A DNA stretch of 64,000 bases from Prevotella sp. P5-108 (GCF_002251385.1 NZ_NPJJ01000057.1:149940-213939); one strand, 5' to 3'; numbered from the stretch's first letter, positions 8,665 through 16,703 are shown. Made by a program: numbers and translations. The notes: generated by a model from the letters alone, not told the origin.

Positions 8665-9672
8665 CTATGTAGACTCTCTTATTACGGTTTCGCCTCTCAG
8701 AGCAATCTCCTCTATCGGCTTGTCTGCATCGGCAAGATGCTCCAACAGCAGTCGGCACCCCTCCTGCGCCATCTTGGCGATAGGCTGTTCGACAGCCGTC
8801 AGCTGAGGATGTACCAGGGTGGCAAGGGTCGTACCCGACATGCAGCAGAGCGCCACATCGTCAGGGATGCGCAAGCCGTGCTTCTGGATGACGCTCTTGG
8901 CTCCCAGGACAGCGGTCTCCGTAAATCCGAAGACGGCGTCAAAAGGCACTCCCTTGGCCAGATACTGCTCCATCACCCAACTGCCCTCTTCGGCCGACAA
9001 TGCCGGCAGCAGGACATCATGCGACTGGTACTCGACATGAAACTTCTCAAGCGCCTCACGATAACCTCTCAACCGTTCATAACTGTTGCGGATATAAGAC
9101 GGACCGGGAATATGGATGATGTGCTTGTAACCCTTGCGCAGCAAAGCCTCAACCATGAAAAACGCCATGATATAATCGTCCATGCGTACCTGGGAAGCCC
9201 TGACCCTCTCCACGGTTCTGTCAAAAAACACGATGGGGATGCCTCGCTCTATCACCTTATTATATAGATCTACGTTGCGCTCCTTGTCACAGGCACTCAT
9301 CAGGATGCCATCGACGCGCAGCTGCTCCATCATCAGGATATTCTCACGTTCCTGCTCGGGATTCTCATTGGAGATGGCTATCATCACCTTGTAGCCCTGT
9401 CTGCGCAGGATGGCCTGTGCCTCGTTGATAAAGGTCATATAAAACGTGGTGATGATTTCGGGGATGATGATGCCGATGTTATGGGTACTCTGCTGTCTGA
9501 GATGTACTGCCAGTTCGTTACGATGATACCCCATCTGCTCAGCGGTTGCCAAAATCTTCTGCAGGGTTTCGGCCTTCACATTGCCGGTATCTCCCGAGAG
9601 GGCACGGGAGACGGTGGACTTGGAGATGCCCAACACCCTTGCAATATCCATAATGGTGACGTATTTTGCCAT
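8665..9672 (-). CDS. LacI family transcriptional regulator
   Basis: A 335-residue DNA-binding regulator. The N-terminal helix-turn-helix (VTIMDIARVLGISKSTVSRALSG, residues about 5-27) is classic LacI, with the hinge near 50 and a periplasmic-binding-protein-like ligand domain from about 60 (NIGIIIPEI, VDGILMSACD, FFDRTVERV). It is divergent from the transporter-dehydrogenase-kinase operon and separated from it by three AACGGTT sites, so it probably controls that operon in response to the transported sugar or polyol. The ligand cannot be read from the sequence. Confidence 0.95.
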   Translation of the reverse strand: MAKYVTIMDIARVLGISKSTVSRALSGDTGNVKAETLQKILATAEQMGYHRNELAVHLRQQSTHNIGIIIPEIITTFYMTFINEAQAILRRQGYKVMIAISNENPEQERENILMMEQLRVDGILMSACDKERNVDLYNKVIERGIPIVFFDRTVERVRASQVRMDDYIMAFFMVEALLRKGYKHIIHIPGPSYIRNSYERLRGYREALEKFHVEYQSHDVLLPALSAEEGSWVMEQYLAKGVPFDAVFGFTETAVLGAKSVIQKHGLRIPDDVALCCMSGTTLATLVHPQLTAVEQPIAKMAQEGCRLLLEHLADADKPIEEIALRGETVIREST

Positions 9673-9702
9673 ATCTCTTTGGGTCTTTTGTCTATGCGCT
9701 TG

Positions 9703-9733
9703 TAAAGATACTTATTCTCCATGAGAGCAACAA
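9703..9733 (-). promoter_or_regulatory. Promoter of the LacI-type regulator
   Basis: Minus-strand TATCTTTA (9703-9710) with TTG 20 bases upstream (9731-9733), 30 bases before the ATG. Confidence 0.6.
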
Positions 9734-9754
9734 CAAAATGCGGATCTTTTTGGG

Positions 9755-9792
9755 AACGGTTGCAGAAAATGGTAACGGTTGCGAGAACGGTT
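9755..9792 (+). promoter_or_regulatory. Three AACGGTT sites, candidate LacI-type operators
   Basis: The heptamer AACGGTT occurs at 9755-9761, 9774-9780 and 9786-9792. Each is a short palindrome around a central G (AAC-G-GTT), followed by G. They lie between the divergent regulator and transporter promoters, starting about 60 bases upstream of the transporter -33 box. LacI-family operators are short AT/CG palindromes of this kind, so binding by the adjacent regulator is likely but not shown. Confidence 0.5.
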
Positions 9793-9815
9793 GTGGGAAA
9801 AAAGATGCTTTTTTT

Positions 9816-9847
9816 CTTGAATTGCCTGCGAATTCACGCTACCTTTA
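9816..9847 (+). promoter_or_regulatory. Promoter of the transporter-dehydrogenase-kinase operon
   Basis: CTTG (9816-9819), a 20-base spacer, then TACCTTTA (9840-9847), one base off the Bacteroidetes -7 consensus. The leader to the ATG at 9940 is about 85 bases. Confidence 0.65.
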
Positions 9848-9939
9848 CAGCGTGATAAGGGAAGAGCAGGTTCTCTCGGAGAGTACTACTTCCCAACGCC
9901 TAAGAATTAAAAACAATACACTACCCAAACCTAAAAAAG

Positions 9940-11349
9940 ATGGAACAAGACAGTAAGTGTCAAGCGAACTGTTCACAGATGGACGACTCGCAGAAAAACA
10001 ATGCAGAGGGTAAAGTTCCCTTCATCAGCAAGCTCGCCTATGGCATGGGCGACGTGGGCTGCAACTTCAGTTGGATGTTTGTAGGCAACTTCCTCATGAT
10101 ATTCTACACAGACGTGTTTGGAATCAGCATGAGCGCTGTAGCCACCCTGATGCTTATATCCCGATTCTGGGATGCTATCAACGACCCAATCATCGGCGCA
10201 CTCACCGACAAGACCCATACTCGCTGGGGACGATTCCGCCCATGGCTGCTCTTCGGAGCCCCTATCACGGCACTGGTGCTGATACTCACCTTCTGGGCAC
10301 ACCCCGAATGGAGCCAGACCGCCAAGATCATCTACATGGCAGTGACCTACTGCATCCTGGTACTGGGCTATACCTGCGTCAACCTGCCTTATGGCACTCT
10401 CTGCGGAGCCATGACACAGGATATCGACGAGAGAGCCAAACTCAACACCAGCCGCTCGGTAAGCGCGATGATGGCCATCGGCGTAATCAACATCGTAACC
10501 GTGCCACTCATCAGCTGGTTTGGCGCCGGCGACACCAAATATGGCTATCTCGCCGTGGCTGTGCTCTATGGCATCATCTTCGCCGCCTGCCATCTGTTCT
10601 GTTTCCGCAAAACCAGAGAGGTAGTGGAGATACCTGTGGGTCAGAAGCTCCCGCTGAAGGTACAGCTCTGTGCCATGATGAAGAACAAGCCCTATCTGCT
10701 CGCTCTCTTAGGCCAGCTGCTCTTCGGTTTCATCCACTATGGACGCAACGCCGACATGCTCTACTATTTCACTTATGTAGAAGGTTCGGCCACGCTCTTT
10801 TCCTTCTATTCGATGGCCATCATCGTGCCAAGTATCATCGGTGCAGCCTGCTTCCCCATGGTATTCAGAAAGACCGGCAACAAGGGTCTGGCTGCAGCCA
10901 TCTTCGCCTTCCTCACCGGTGTCACGATGATCGCTCTGTACTTCTTCAGTCCCAACGGTAGCGCCATCATGTTCTACCTATTCTCTGCATTGTCATGGTT
11001 CTTCTTCTCTGGATTCAACACTGCCATCTATGCCATCATCCCAGACTGCGTGGAATATGGTGAGTGGAAAACGGGCATCAGAAACGATGGATTCCAGTAT
11101 GCCTTCATCTCTCTGGGCAACAAGATAGGCATGGCGCTCGGCACATCACTTCTCGCCATTGCTCTGGGCAGTGCAGGATATGTAAGCAACGCTGTGCAGA
11201 ACCCGGAGGTGCTGAGCATCATGCACCATGCCTTCAGCACCATACCAGGAGTGTTATGGATCATCACCGCAGGGTGTCTCTGTCTATACAGACTCAACAA
11301 GAAACAATACAACCAGATCATGACAGAACTGGAAAACAAAAAGAAATAA
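9940..11349 (+). CDS. GPH-family (MelB-like) sugar/polyol:cation symporter
   Basis: A 469-residue inner-membrane transporter with about 12 hydrophobic segments. The N-terminal block KLAYGMGDVGCNF and the cytoplasmic loop DKTHTRWGRFRPW are hallmarks of the glycoside-pentoside-hexuronide:cation symporters, which drive sugar uptake with H+ or Na+. A Cys- and Gln-rich 25-residue extension precedes the first helix. It opens a run with a zinc dehydrogenase and a PfkB kinase and is controlled from the LacI-type divergent region. The combination suggests uptake of a polyol or sugar that is oxidised and then phosphorylated. The substrate is not readable. Confidence 0.9.
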   Translation: MEQDSKCQANCSQMDDSQKNNAEGKVPFISKLAYGMGDVGCNFSWMFVGNFLMIFYTDVFGISMSAVATLMLISRFWDAINDPIIGALTDKTHTRWGRFRPWLLFGAPITALVLILTFWAHPEWSQTAKIIYMAVTYCILVLGYTCVNLPYGTLCGAMTQDIDERAKLNTSRSVSAMMAIGVINIVTVPLISWFGAGDTKYGYLAVAVLYGIIFAACHLFCFRKTREVVEIPVGQKLPLKVQLCAMMKNKPYLLALLGQLLFGFIHYGRNADMLYYFTYVEGSATLFSFYSMAIIVPSIIGAACFPMVFRKTGNKGLAAAIFAFLTGVTMIALYFFSPNGSAIMFYLFSALSWFFFSGFNTAIYAIIPDCVEYGEWKTGIRNDGFQYAFISLGNKIGMALGTSLLAIALGSAGYVSNAVQNPEVLSIMHHAFSTIPGVLWIITAGCLCLYRLNKKQYNQIMTELENKKK

Positions 11350-11353
11350 AACT

Positions 11354-11375
11354 CCATCGGTCATCAGGCCGATGG
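11354..11375 (+). terminator. Short hairpin between transporter and dehydrogenase
   Basis: CCATCGG / CCGATGG stem with an 8-base loop just after the transporter stop. There is no U-run, so it is more likely an mRNA-processing or attenuation hairpin than a full terminator. Confidence 0.4.
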
Positions 11376-11449
11376 GTGGGACAAGACAAACGGAAATTGC
11401 CCAACACACTAACATTAACGATAACAACTATAAAAAAAACAATACAACT

Positions 11450-12499
11450 ATGAGACAAGCAATATTAGTAGAACCCAAGCGAATCGAGTTTAAGGAAATA
11501 GCAGAACCCAAGGCAGCTGACCTGACAGCCCATCAGGTGCTCGTCAACATCAAGCGCATCGGCATCTGCGGCAGTGAGATACACTCTTACCACGGTCTCC
11601 ACCCCGCCACATTCTATCCAGTGGTACAGGGACATGAGTACTCGGGAGTGGTAGTGGCTGTAGGCAGCGAGGTAACCGTATGCAGCCCCGGTGACCACAT
11701 CACCGCCCGCCCACAGCTGGTCTGCGGCAAGTGCAACCCCTGTAAACGCGGACAGTATAATGTCTGCGAACATCTGCGTGTACAGGCATTCCAGGCTGAC
11801 GGCGCAGCCCAGGACCTCTTCGTCGTAGACGATGACCGCGTAGCCAAGTTGCCCGAAGGGATGAGCCTCGACTATGGAGCCATGATAGAACCTGCCGCCG
11901 TAGGCGCCCATGCCAGCAACCGCACCGAGGTGAAAGGCAAGAATGTAGTGGTGAGCGGTGCTGGAACCATCGGCAACCTCATCGCCCAGTTCTGTATCGC
12001 CCGTGGCGCCAAGAACGTACTGATCACCGACGTGAGCGACCTGCGTCTGGACAAAGCCCGCGAGTGTGGCATCGAGCATACGCTCAACATCACCAAGAAG
12101 CCCCTCAAGGCAGCTGCCCAAGAACTCTTCGGCGAAGAAGGCTATCAGGTAGGCTTTGAAGTGGCTGGCGTAGAGGTTTCTATCCGCTCGCTGATGGAGA
12201 CCATCGAGAAGGGCAGCGACATCGTGGTCGTGGCTGTCTTTGCCAAAGACCCAGCTCTTAGCATGTTTCACCTGGGCGAACACGAACTGCGCCTGATCGG
12301 ATCGATGATGTACCGCCACGAGGATTATCTCACCGCCATCGACTATGTGAGCAAAGGCATCGTCAACCTCAAGCCTCTCATAAGCAACCGTTTCGCCTTT
12401 GAGGAATATGATGACGCATACAGATTCATCGACAGCCATCGCGAGACGAGTATGAAGGTTATCATCGACTTAGACCAGAAACCACAAGAGAAGAAATAG
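11450..12499 (+). CDS. Zinc-dependent medium-chain alcohol/polyol dehydrogenase
   Basis: A 349-residue NAD(P)-dependent dehydrogenase. Catalytic zinc ligands are visible as Cys40 (GICGSE), His62 and Glu63 (GHEYSG); the structural zinc site is Cys92, Cys95, Cys98 and Cys106. A Rossmann motif GAGTIGN lies near residue 170. The family includes sorbitol/L-iditol, threonine and L-galactonate dehydrogenases; the PfkB fructokinase-like gene downstream favours a hexitol or related polyol to ketose oxidation. I start at the ATG at 11450, because the 26 extra upstream codons contain no homologous sequence. It lies 100 bases after the transporter. Confidence 0.88.
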   Translation: MRQAILVEPKRIEFKEIAEPKAADLTAHQVLVNIKRIGICGSEIHSYHGLHPATFYPVVQGHEYSGVVVAVGSEVTVCSPGDHITARPQLVCGKCNPCKRGQYNVCEHLRVQAFQADGAAQDLFVVDDDRVAKLPEGMSLDYGAMIEPAAVGAHASNRTEVKGKNVVVSGAGTIGNLIAQFCIARGAKNVLITDVSDLRLDKARECGIEHTLNITKKPLKAAAQELFGEEGYQVGFEVAGVEVSIRSLMETIEKGSDIVVVAVFAKDPALSMFHLGEHELRLIGSMMYRHEDYLTAIDYVSKGIVNLKPLISNRFAFEEYDDAYRFIDSHRETSMKVIIDLDQKPQEKK

Positions 12500-12515
12500 C
12501 AGACAGGCAAGAAGA

Positions 12516-12575
12516 GACAGTCTGCACACCATTGGCAGATACAGAGAAAGGATGTACTGACGTGTGCAGACTGTC
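12516..12575. repeat. Inverted repeat between dehydrogenase and kinase genes
   Basis: A 14-bp perfect inverted repeat (GACAGTCTGCACAC / GTGTGCAGACTGTC) separated by 32 bases. It has no U-run and may tune expression of the downstream kinase by mRNA folding. Confidence 0.6.
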
Positions 12576-12671
12576 CAAAAAGATTGGACCGCAGCAATGG
12601 GCACCGCCAGAAAGATGCCCACGCAACGGAAGCCAGACAATGTATCCAGCAATCTAAAACTAAAGACGACA

Positions 12672-13556
12672 ATGGAAAAGAAACAATCAGTAATAGGTAT
12701 CGGCGAAGCTCTCTTTGACATGCTGCCAAGTGGAAAGAAACTCGGTGGCGCTCCAGCCAACTTCGCCTATCATGTCTCTCAGTTTGGGCTCGACAGTTGG
12801 GCTGTCAGCGCAATGGGTGATGACGAGTTGGGCAAGGAACTGGAAAAGGAACTCGACGACCACCATCTCAACTATGAGATAGAAAAGATAGACTACCCTA
12901 CCGGCACCGTACAGGTGACGCTCGACGCCAATGGAATACCCTGCTATGACATCAAGGAAGGAGCAGCCTGGGACAATATACCCTATACCCCCGCCCTGGA
13001 CAGATTGGCCAAGAACTGCACCGCCGTCTGCTATGGCTCGCTGGCCCAGCGCAACGAGGTGTCACGCAATACCATCTACCGATTTCTCGACAATATGCCT
13101 GAAGAGAAAGAAACTCTCAAAATCTTTGACATCAATCTGCGTCAAGGATTCTATAACAAGGAGATTATCACCGAGAGCATCAAGCGATGCAATATCCTCA
13201 AGATCAACGACGAGGAACTGATCACCATAAGCCGCCTCTTCGGCTATCCAGGCATAGACCTGGAGAACAAATGCTGGCTTCTCCTGGGCAAATACAACTT
13301 GAAGATGCTCATCCTGACCTGTGGCGTAAACGGCAGCTACGTATTTACACCAGGCGAGATATCATTTATCGAGACACCCAGAGTGGAAGTGGCTGACACC
13401 GTGGGCGCCGGCGATTCGTTCACAGGCGCATTTGTGGCAAGCATCCTGAAGGGCAAGAACGTAAGGGAAGCCCACGAACTGGCGGTGAAGGTATCGGCAT
13501 ATGTCTGCACACAGCATGGTGCCATGCCTGTATTGCCCGAAGAATATACCAGATGA
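12672..13556 (+). CDS. PfkB-family carbohydrate kinase (fructokinase-like)
   Basis: A 294-residue ribokinase-fold sugar kinase. The substrate-binding GGAPANFAYH block is at residues 25-34 and the ATP/anion-hole signature DTVGAGDSFTGAF near the C-terminus carries the catalytic base Asp248. GGAPANFA is typical of fructokinases in this superfamily. The ATG at 12672 starts the homologous sequence; the open frame extends 36 codons upstream through the intergenic hairpin, so I reject that extension. As the last gene of the locus it would phosphorylate the ketose made by the dehydrogenase, feeding fructose 6-phosphate into glycolysis if the substrate is fructose. Confidence 0.9.
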   Translation: MEKKQSVIGIGEALFDMLPSGKKLGGAPANFAYHVSQFGLDSWAVSAMGDDELGKELEKELDDHHLNYEIEKIDYPTGTVQVTLDANGIPCYDIKEGAAWDNIPYTPALDRLAKNCTAVCYGSLAQRNEVSRNTIYRFLDNMPEEKETLKIFDINLRQGFYNKEIITESIKRCNILKINDEELITISRLFGYPGIDLENKCWLLLGKYNLKMLILTCGVNGSYVFTPGEISFIETPRVEVADTVGAGDSFTGAFVASILKGKNVREAHELAVKVSAYVCTQHGAMPVLPEEYTR

Positions 13557-13562
13557 CACCTC

Positions 13563-13607
13563 TTCTGCCCCATAGCGGCTGAAAGCGGCCGTGACATTGG
13601 GGCAGAA
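13563..13607 (+). terminator. Terminator of the sugar/polyol operon
   Basis: TTCTGCCCC / GGGGCAGAA stem with inner GC pairing, 6 bases after the kinase stop. The U-run is weak. Confidence 0.55.
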
Positions 13608-13712
13608 TCAGCATGTGTACCGCTGGACTCGGACACACGCAGAGCAGGAAGCGTTATGAGCACTTGTTATGCCAACGACAACCGGGCTTCTGCATTTCCT
13701 GTTCGTCAAAGG

Positions 13713-13742
13713 TTGTGATTAGTTAGGACATTAGTATTTTTG
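13713..13742 (+). promoter_or_regulatory. Orphan promoter, probably of a small RNA
   Basis: TTG (13713-13715), a 19-base spacer and a perfect TATTTTTG -7 box (13735-13742). No open reading frame starts within the next 70 bases; a terminator follows instead. Confidence 0.65.
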
Positions 13743-13748
13743 TACATC

Positions 13749-13820
13749 CAATAAGGATTATTCCGTTGTGAAAACTAATCGGACGGGGGCATTATTTACA
13801 TTGCTCTCGTCCTTCTTTTT
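13749..13820 (+). ncRNA. Candidate small RNA of about 70 nt
   Basis: The stretch is bounded by a well-formed promoter on the left and a Rho-independent terminator on the right (GGACGGGGGC pairing with GCTCTCGTCC through two G-U pairs, 13781-13812, then TTCTTTTT). Nothing in it codes for protein. It lies alone between the kinase operon and the next promoter. I do not recognise an RNA family, and the start is estimated as about 7 bases after the -7 box. Confidence 0.5.
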
Positions 13821-13948
13821 ATAATTCAATCTCAGAAACAGAAAAACAGAATTGCTAAATATAATAAAAGATAAACAGCCGCACCTATTCCACCCATTCT
13901 CTCTACCATCGCGCACTTCTGCTAAAGAAAAAAGTGGGGAGATGAGGA

Positions 13949-13977
13949 TTGAGGGTCAATGTTTTTTTGTAACTTTG
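13949..13977 (+). promoter_or_regulatory. Promoter upstream of the small ORF and the 189-residue gene
   Basis: TTG (13949-13951), an 18-base spacer and TAACTTTG (13970-13977). A near copy of this promoter with its surroundings is at 15162-15190. Confidence 0.6.
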
Positions 13978-14009
13978 CAGCACATCCGTGGCTGCCCTGT
14001 GGCTTTGCG

Positions 14010-14192
14010 ATGGTACATCAAGCCCACGACCTGGGCATCATCAGTCGCGAGCACTACGACTGGTGGTATGACGAGATGATCAAGAAAAATCCACGGGAAG
14101 AAGGATGGGGGCAATACGACATCGCCGAACCCATAGGCAGGGAAAATCGTATCAAGTCTATCTCCGAAAAGAGTATACCGAGAACCCAATAA
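14010..14192 (+). CDS. Small protein or 3' gene remnant, unknown function
   Basis: A 60-codon frame starting at the ATG at 14010, about 26 bases after the predicted transcript start, and ending 23 bases before the next gene. It is rich in charged and aromatic residues (HYDWWYDEMIKKNPREEGWG) with no signal peptide or membrane segment. The sequence reads like the C-terminal tail of a larger protein, and the frame is open further upstream through the promoter region, so it may be the surviving end of a truncated gene. I do not recognise a family. Confidence 0.35.
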   Translation: MVHQAHDLGIISREHYDWWYDEMIKKNPREEGWGQYDIAEPIGRENRIKSISEKSIPRTQ

Positions 14193-14214
14193 CAATCAAC
14201 TAACACATACAACT

Positions 14215-14784
14215 ATGAAACATCTATTATGTACATTGCTGCTGACATTGACAGTATGCCTCTGCTCAGCCCAGACCGAACACATGAAGTTTAAGGGCAT
14301 CCCTATGGAAGGAACCCTGCAGTCGTTTACCCTCAAGCTCAAGGCCAAAGGATATGTGCCCTTAGGCACCGAAGACGGAGTGTCGGTGCTGAAAGGCGAA
14401 TTTGCCGGTTACAAGAATTGCCATATCTATGCCGTGGCCGACAAGAGCGGCATGATATGTCGCGTCTGCGTAGAGTTCCCCAAAATGGACAAGTGGAGTG
14501 ACCTCGAAAGCTGCTACTCCAGCTATAAGGACATGCTCACCGAGAAATACGGCGAGCCCAAAGTATGTGTGGAGGAATTTCAAAACAAGTATGCAGATGA
14601 CGACAACAGCCGCATGTACGAAGTTCAGTTTGACCGCTGCAAATACCACAGCACCTTTGCCTGCAAGAACGGAGATATAACCCTCGAGATAACCCATCAG
14701 AAATTCGACTGCTTCGTGCAGCTCAGCTACTACGACAAAGCCAACCAGGACAAGCTGAGACAAAACATTATGGAGGATTTGTAA
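14215..14784 (+). CDS. Secreted protein of unknown function, 189 residues
   Basis: A protein with a clear signal peptide (MKHLLCTLLLTLTVCLCSAQ, cut after CSA) and a compact alpha/beta-looking body without further membrane segments. Four or five cysteines are spread through the mature part. I do not recognise a named domain; similar small exported proteins are common in Bacteroidales. It follows the 60-codon frame by 23 bases and probably shares its promoter. The hairpin at 14810-14829 follows the stop, but its U-run points the other way and belongs to the tracrRNA-like element. Confidence 0.7.
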   Translation: MKHLLCTLLLTLTVCLCSAQTEHMKFKGIPMEGTLQSFTLKLKAKGYVPLGTEDGVSVLKGEFAGYKNCHIYAVADKSGMICRVCVEFPKMDKWSDLESCYSSYKDMLTEKYGEPKVCVEEFQNKYADDDNSRMYEVQFDRCKYHSTFACKNGDITLEITHQKFDCFVQLSYYDKANQDKLRQNIMEDL

Positions 14785-14803
14785 AGTCAAGAGGGCTAAA
14801 AAC

Positions 14804-14895
14804 AAAAAAACTCCCACCGAAGCGGGAGTATAGGTTTTACCCTTCGGCATTACTGCCTTATTGTGGTTTGATGTAGGAAACGGACGATATACAAC
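14804..14895 (-). ncRNA. tracrRNA-like element of a type II (II-C-like) CRISPR system
   Basis: Read on the minus strand, the complement of the CRISPR repeat ends in CACAAT and is followed at once by AAGGCAGTAATGCCG, a GGCA/TGCC stem with a GTAA loop, then AGG-GTAAAA-CCT, then an 8-bp stem ACTCCCGC with a TTCG loop pairing with GTGGGAGT, then seven U. The order anti-repeat, ACAAUAAGGC nexus-like hairpin, terminator hairpin is the layout of type II-C tracrRNAs such as that of Neisseria. No cas9 is in the window. No minus-strand promoter is obvious, so expression is uncertain. Confidence 0.6.
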
Positions 14896-15027
14896 TCTAT
14901 AGGCCGCATCTATTCTTTAATACCAGTTGTGGTTTGATGTAGGAAACGGACGATATACAACCATCATGGCTCCCAGCCAATTCAATCACGCGTTGTGGTT
15001 TGATGTAGAAACAGACAACACGAGATG
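14860..15027 (+). CRISPR. Orphan CRISPR mini-array, three repeats and two spacers
   Basis: A 36-nt repeat occurs at 14860-14895, 14926-14961 and 14992-15027. The first two differ only at base one; the third matches for 17 bases and then degenerates, as terminal repeats do. Both spacers are exactly 30 nt (14896-14925 and 14962-14991). The repeat starts GTTGTGGTTTGATGTAG and ends ATATACAAC, so its ends are complementary. A 36-nt repeat with 30-nt spacers fits type II-C. There are no cas genes within the window; the neighbours are a secreted protein and a purine permease. Confidence 0.85.
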
Positions 15028-15161
15028 CCTTTCTCCCCCAAGCGACTCCACCAGCGGATGGAAAAGCGGATGTGACGCCTCCTATATATATAATAAGGCA
15101 TATATCCGCGCCCAATCCCGCCCCTTTGTGCATGGCAGAAGAAAAAATGGGGATTGAGGGA

Positions 15162-15190
15162 TTGGAGGTCAATGTTTTTTTGTAACTTTG
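15162..15190 (+). promoter_or_regulatory. Promoter of the purine permease gene
   Basis: TTG (15162-15164), an 18-base spacer and TAACTTTG (15183-15190), about 115 bases before the chosen ATG. It lies in a segment nearly identical to 13930-13980. Confidence 0.6.
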
Positions 15191-15305
15191 TAGCGTCTCT
15201 GTGGCAGACCTGGGGCTTGACAGCGCAAGCAGTTATGGCTGTGGGATAGACACGGAGCGGAAAGAAATGTTATCAAGCGATATTTCTATTTATACTGATA
15301 TAGTT

Positions 15306-16625
15306 ATGACAAATTCTACAGAGAATCTCTATCAGCTTGACGGTAGAGTGCCATTGGGCAAAGCAGTCCCATTCGGTCTTCAGCATGTACTGGCCATGTT
15401 TGTCAGCAACATTGCGCCTATCATGATTCTTGCCAGCGCCATAGGGTTGGACAAATCAGTCAGTGCGGTGCTCGTACAAAACTGTATGGTAATAGCGGGT
15501 ATAGGTACGCTGGTGCAGCTCTACCCCGTATGGCGGATAGGTTCGCGGCTGCCCATCGTGATGGGTATTTCCTTCACCTTTCTCTCGCTGGCCATCAGCA
15601 TTGGCGCAGCCTATGGCATGGGCACCCTCATCGGAGCGGTGATTGTGGGCGGCGTGCTGGAAGGACTGCTGGGACTTTTCGCCAAATACTGGATAAAACT
15701 GATTCCGCATGTCGTGGCAGCCACTGTGGTGACAGCCATCGGATTCTCGCTGCTGCCGGTGGGAGCCAACTCCTTTGCCGGCGGACTGGGCGCAGCCGAC
15801 TTCGGCAGCATGGACAACTGGATTGTGGGCAGCGTTACGCTGTTGGCCTGTCTGCTCTGCCAGGTGTTTGCCAAGGGCTTCCTGCGGTCGCTGTCGGTAC
15901 TCATGGGCCTCATCGCGGGCTATATCCTCGCTCTCTTCATGGGTATGATTGATTACAGTGGACTCAGCGATATATCGATTGTGGCGCTACCCAAGCTGCT
16001 GCCCTTTACGCCTGAGTTCAACATCGGCGCGATACTCTCGGTGACGGCGGTCTATCTGGTCTCGGCAACAGAGACGATAGGCGACACATCGGCGCTCTGC
16101 AACAGCGCGCTCGGACGCGACCCCAAGCAGAAGGAGATGGGGTCTGCCATCTGCTGCGACGGTTTTGTGAGCAGTGTATCAGGAATCTTCGGCTGTACCC
16201 CCATCACCTCGTTCAGCCAGAACGTGGGTCTGGCTGCCATGTCGGGCGTAGTCAACCGTTTCACGATAGGCGTGGGTGCCGTGGTAATGATTGTGGGCGG
16301 CATATTCCCGGCTATAGGCTATGTGCTTACCACCATACCCCAGGCCGTACTTGGAGGCTGCACCATCATGATGTTTGGCAGCATCCTCTTTGCCGGTTTC
16401 GGCATGATGGCCCGCTCCGGATTCTCTCAGCGCAACATGATTATCGTGAGCCTCTCGCTGAGCGTGGGACTCGGTTTCACCCAGGCCACAGACATGTTCA
16501 ACATCTTCCCCGAGATTGTGCGTACGGTATTTGCCGACAACTGTGTGGCTGTGGTATTCCTCCTGGCCGTGGTGCTCAATCTGATTCTTCCCAAGGACAA
16601 GGAAGACGCTGCTGACAAGCAATAA
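15306..16625 (+). CDS. NCS2-family nucleobase:cation symporter (xanthine/uracil permease)
   Basis: A 439-residue inner-membrane protein with 12-14 hydrophobic segments. Family marks include GLQHVLAMFVSNIAPIMI in helix 1, the conserved SATETIGD helix 8 motif with its substrate-binding acidic residue, and the FGCTPITSFSQNVGL helix 10 block. The TIGD/TPxTSFSQN pattern is closer to purine (xanthine/urate) carriers than to UraA, so purine uptake is the better guess. The open frame reaches back to a GTG at 15201, but that lies almost on the predicted transcript start, so I start at the ATG at 15306. It is followed by a strong hairpin terminator. Confidence 0.88.
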   Translation: MTNSTENLYQLDGRVPLGKAVPFGLQHVLAMFVSNIAPIMILASAIGLDKSVSAVLVQNCMVIAGIGTLVQLYPVWRIGSRLPIVMGISFTFLSLAISIGAAYGMGTLIGAVIVGGVLEGLLGLFAKYWIKLIPHVVAATVVTAIGFSLLPVGANSFAGGLGAADFGSMDNWIVGSVTLLACLLCQVFAKGFLRSLSVLMGLIAGYILALFMGMIDYSGLSDISIVALPKLLPFTPEFNIGAILSVTAVYLVSATETIGDTSALCNSALGRDPKQKEMGSAICCDGFVSSVSGIFGCTPITSFSQNVGLAAMSGVVNRFTIGVGAVVMIVGGIFPAIGYVLTTIPQAVLGGCTIMMFGSILFAGFGMMARSGFSQRNMIIVSLSLSVGLGFTQATDMFNIFPEIVRTVFADNCVAVVFLLAVVLNLILPKDKEDAADKQ

Positions 16626-16647
16626 GGATACAAGACACTCCATTACT

Positions 16648-16703
16648 GAAGAGACGACAGCCGACGATGGGCCCCACAGCGCCCTGCCGGTTGTCGTCTC
16701 TTC
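16648..16703 (+). terminator. Terminator of the permease gene
   Basis: A 12-bp perfect stem (GAAGAGACGACA / TGTCGTCTCTTC) with inner GCCG/CGG pairing, starting 22 bases after the stop. Confidence 0.7.
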
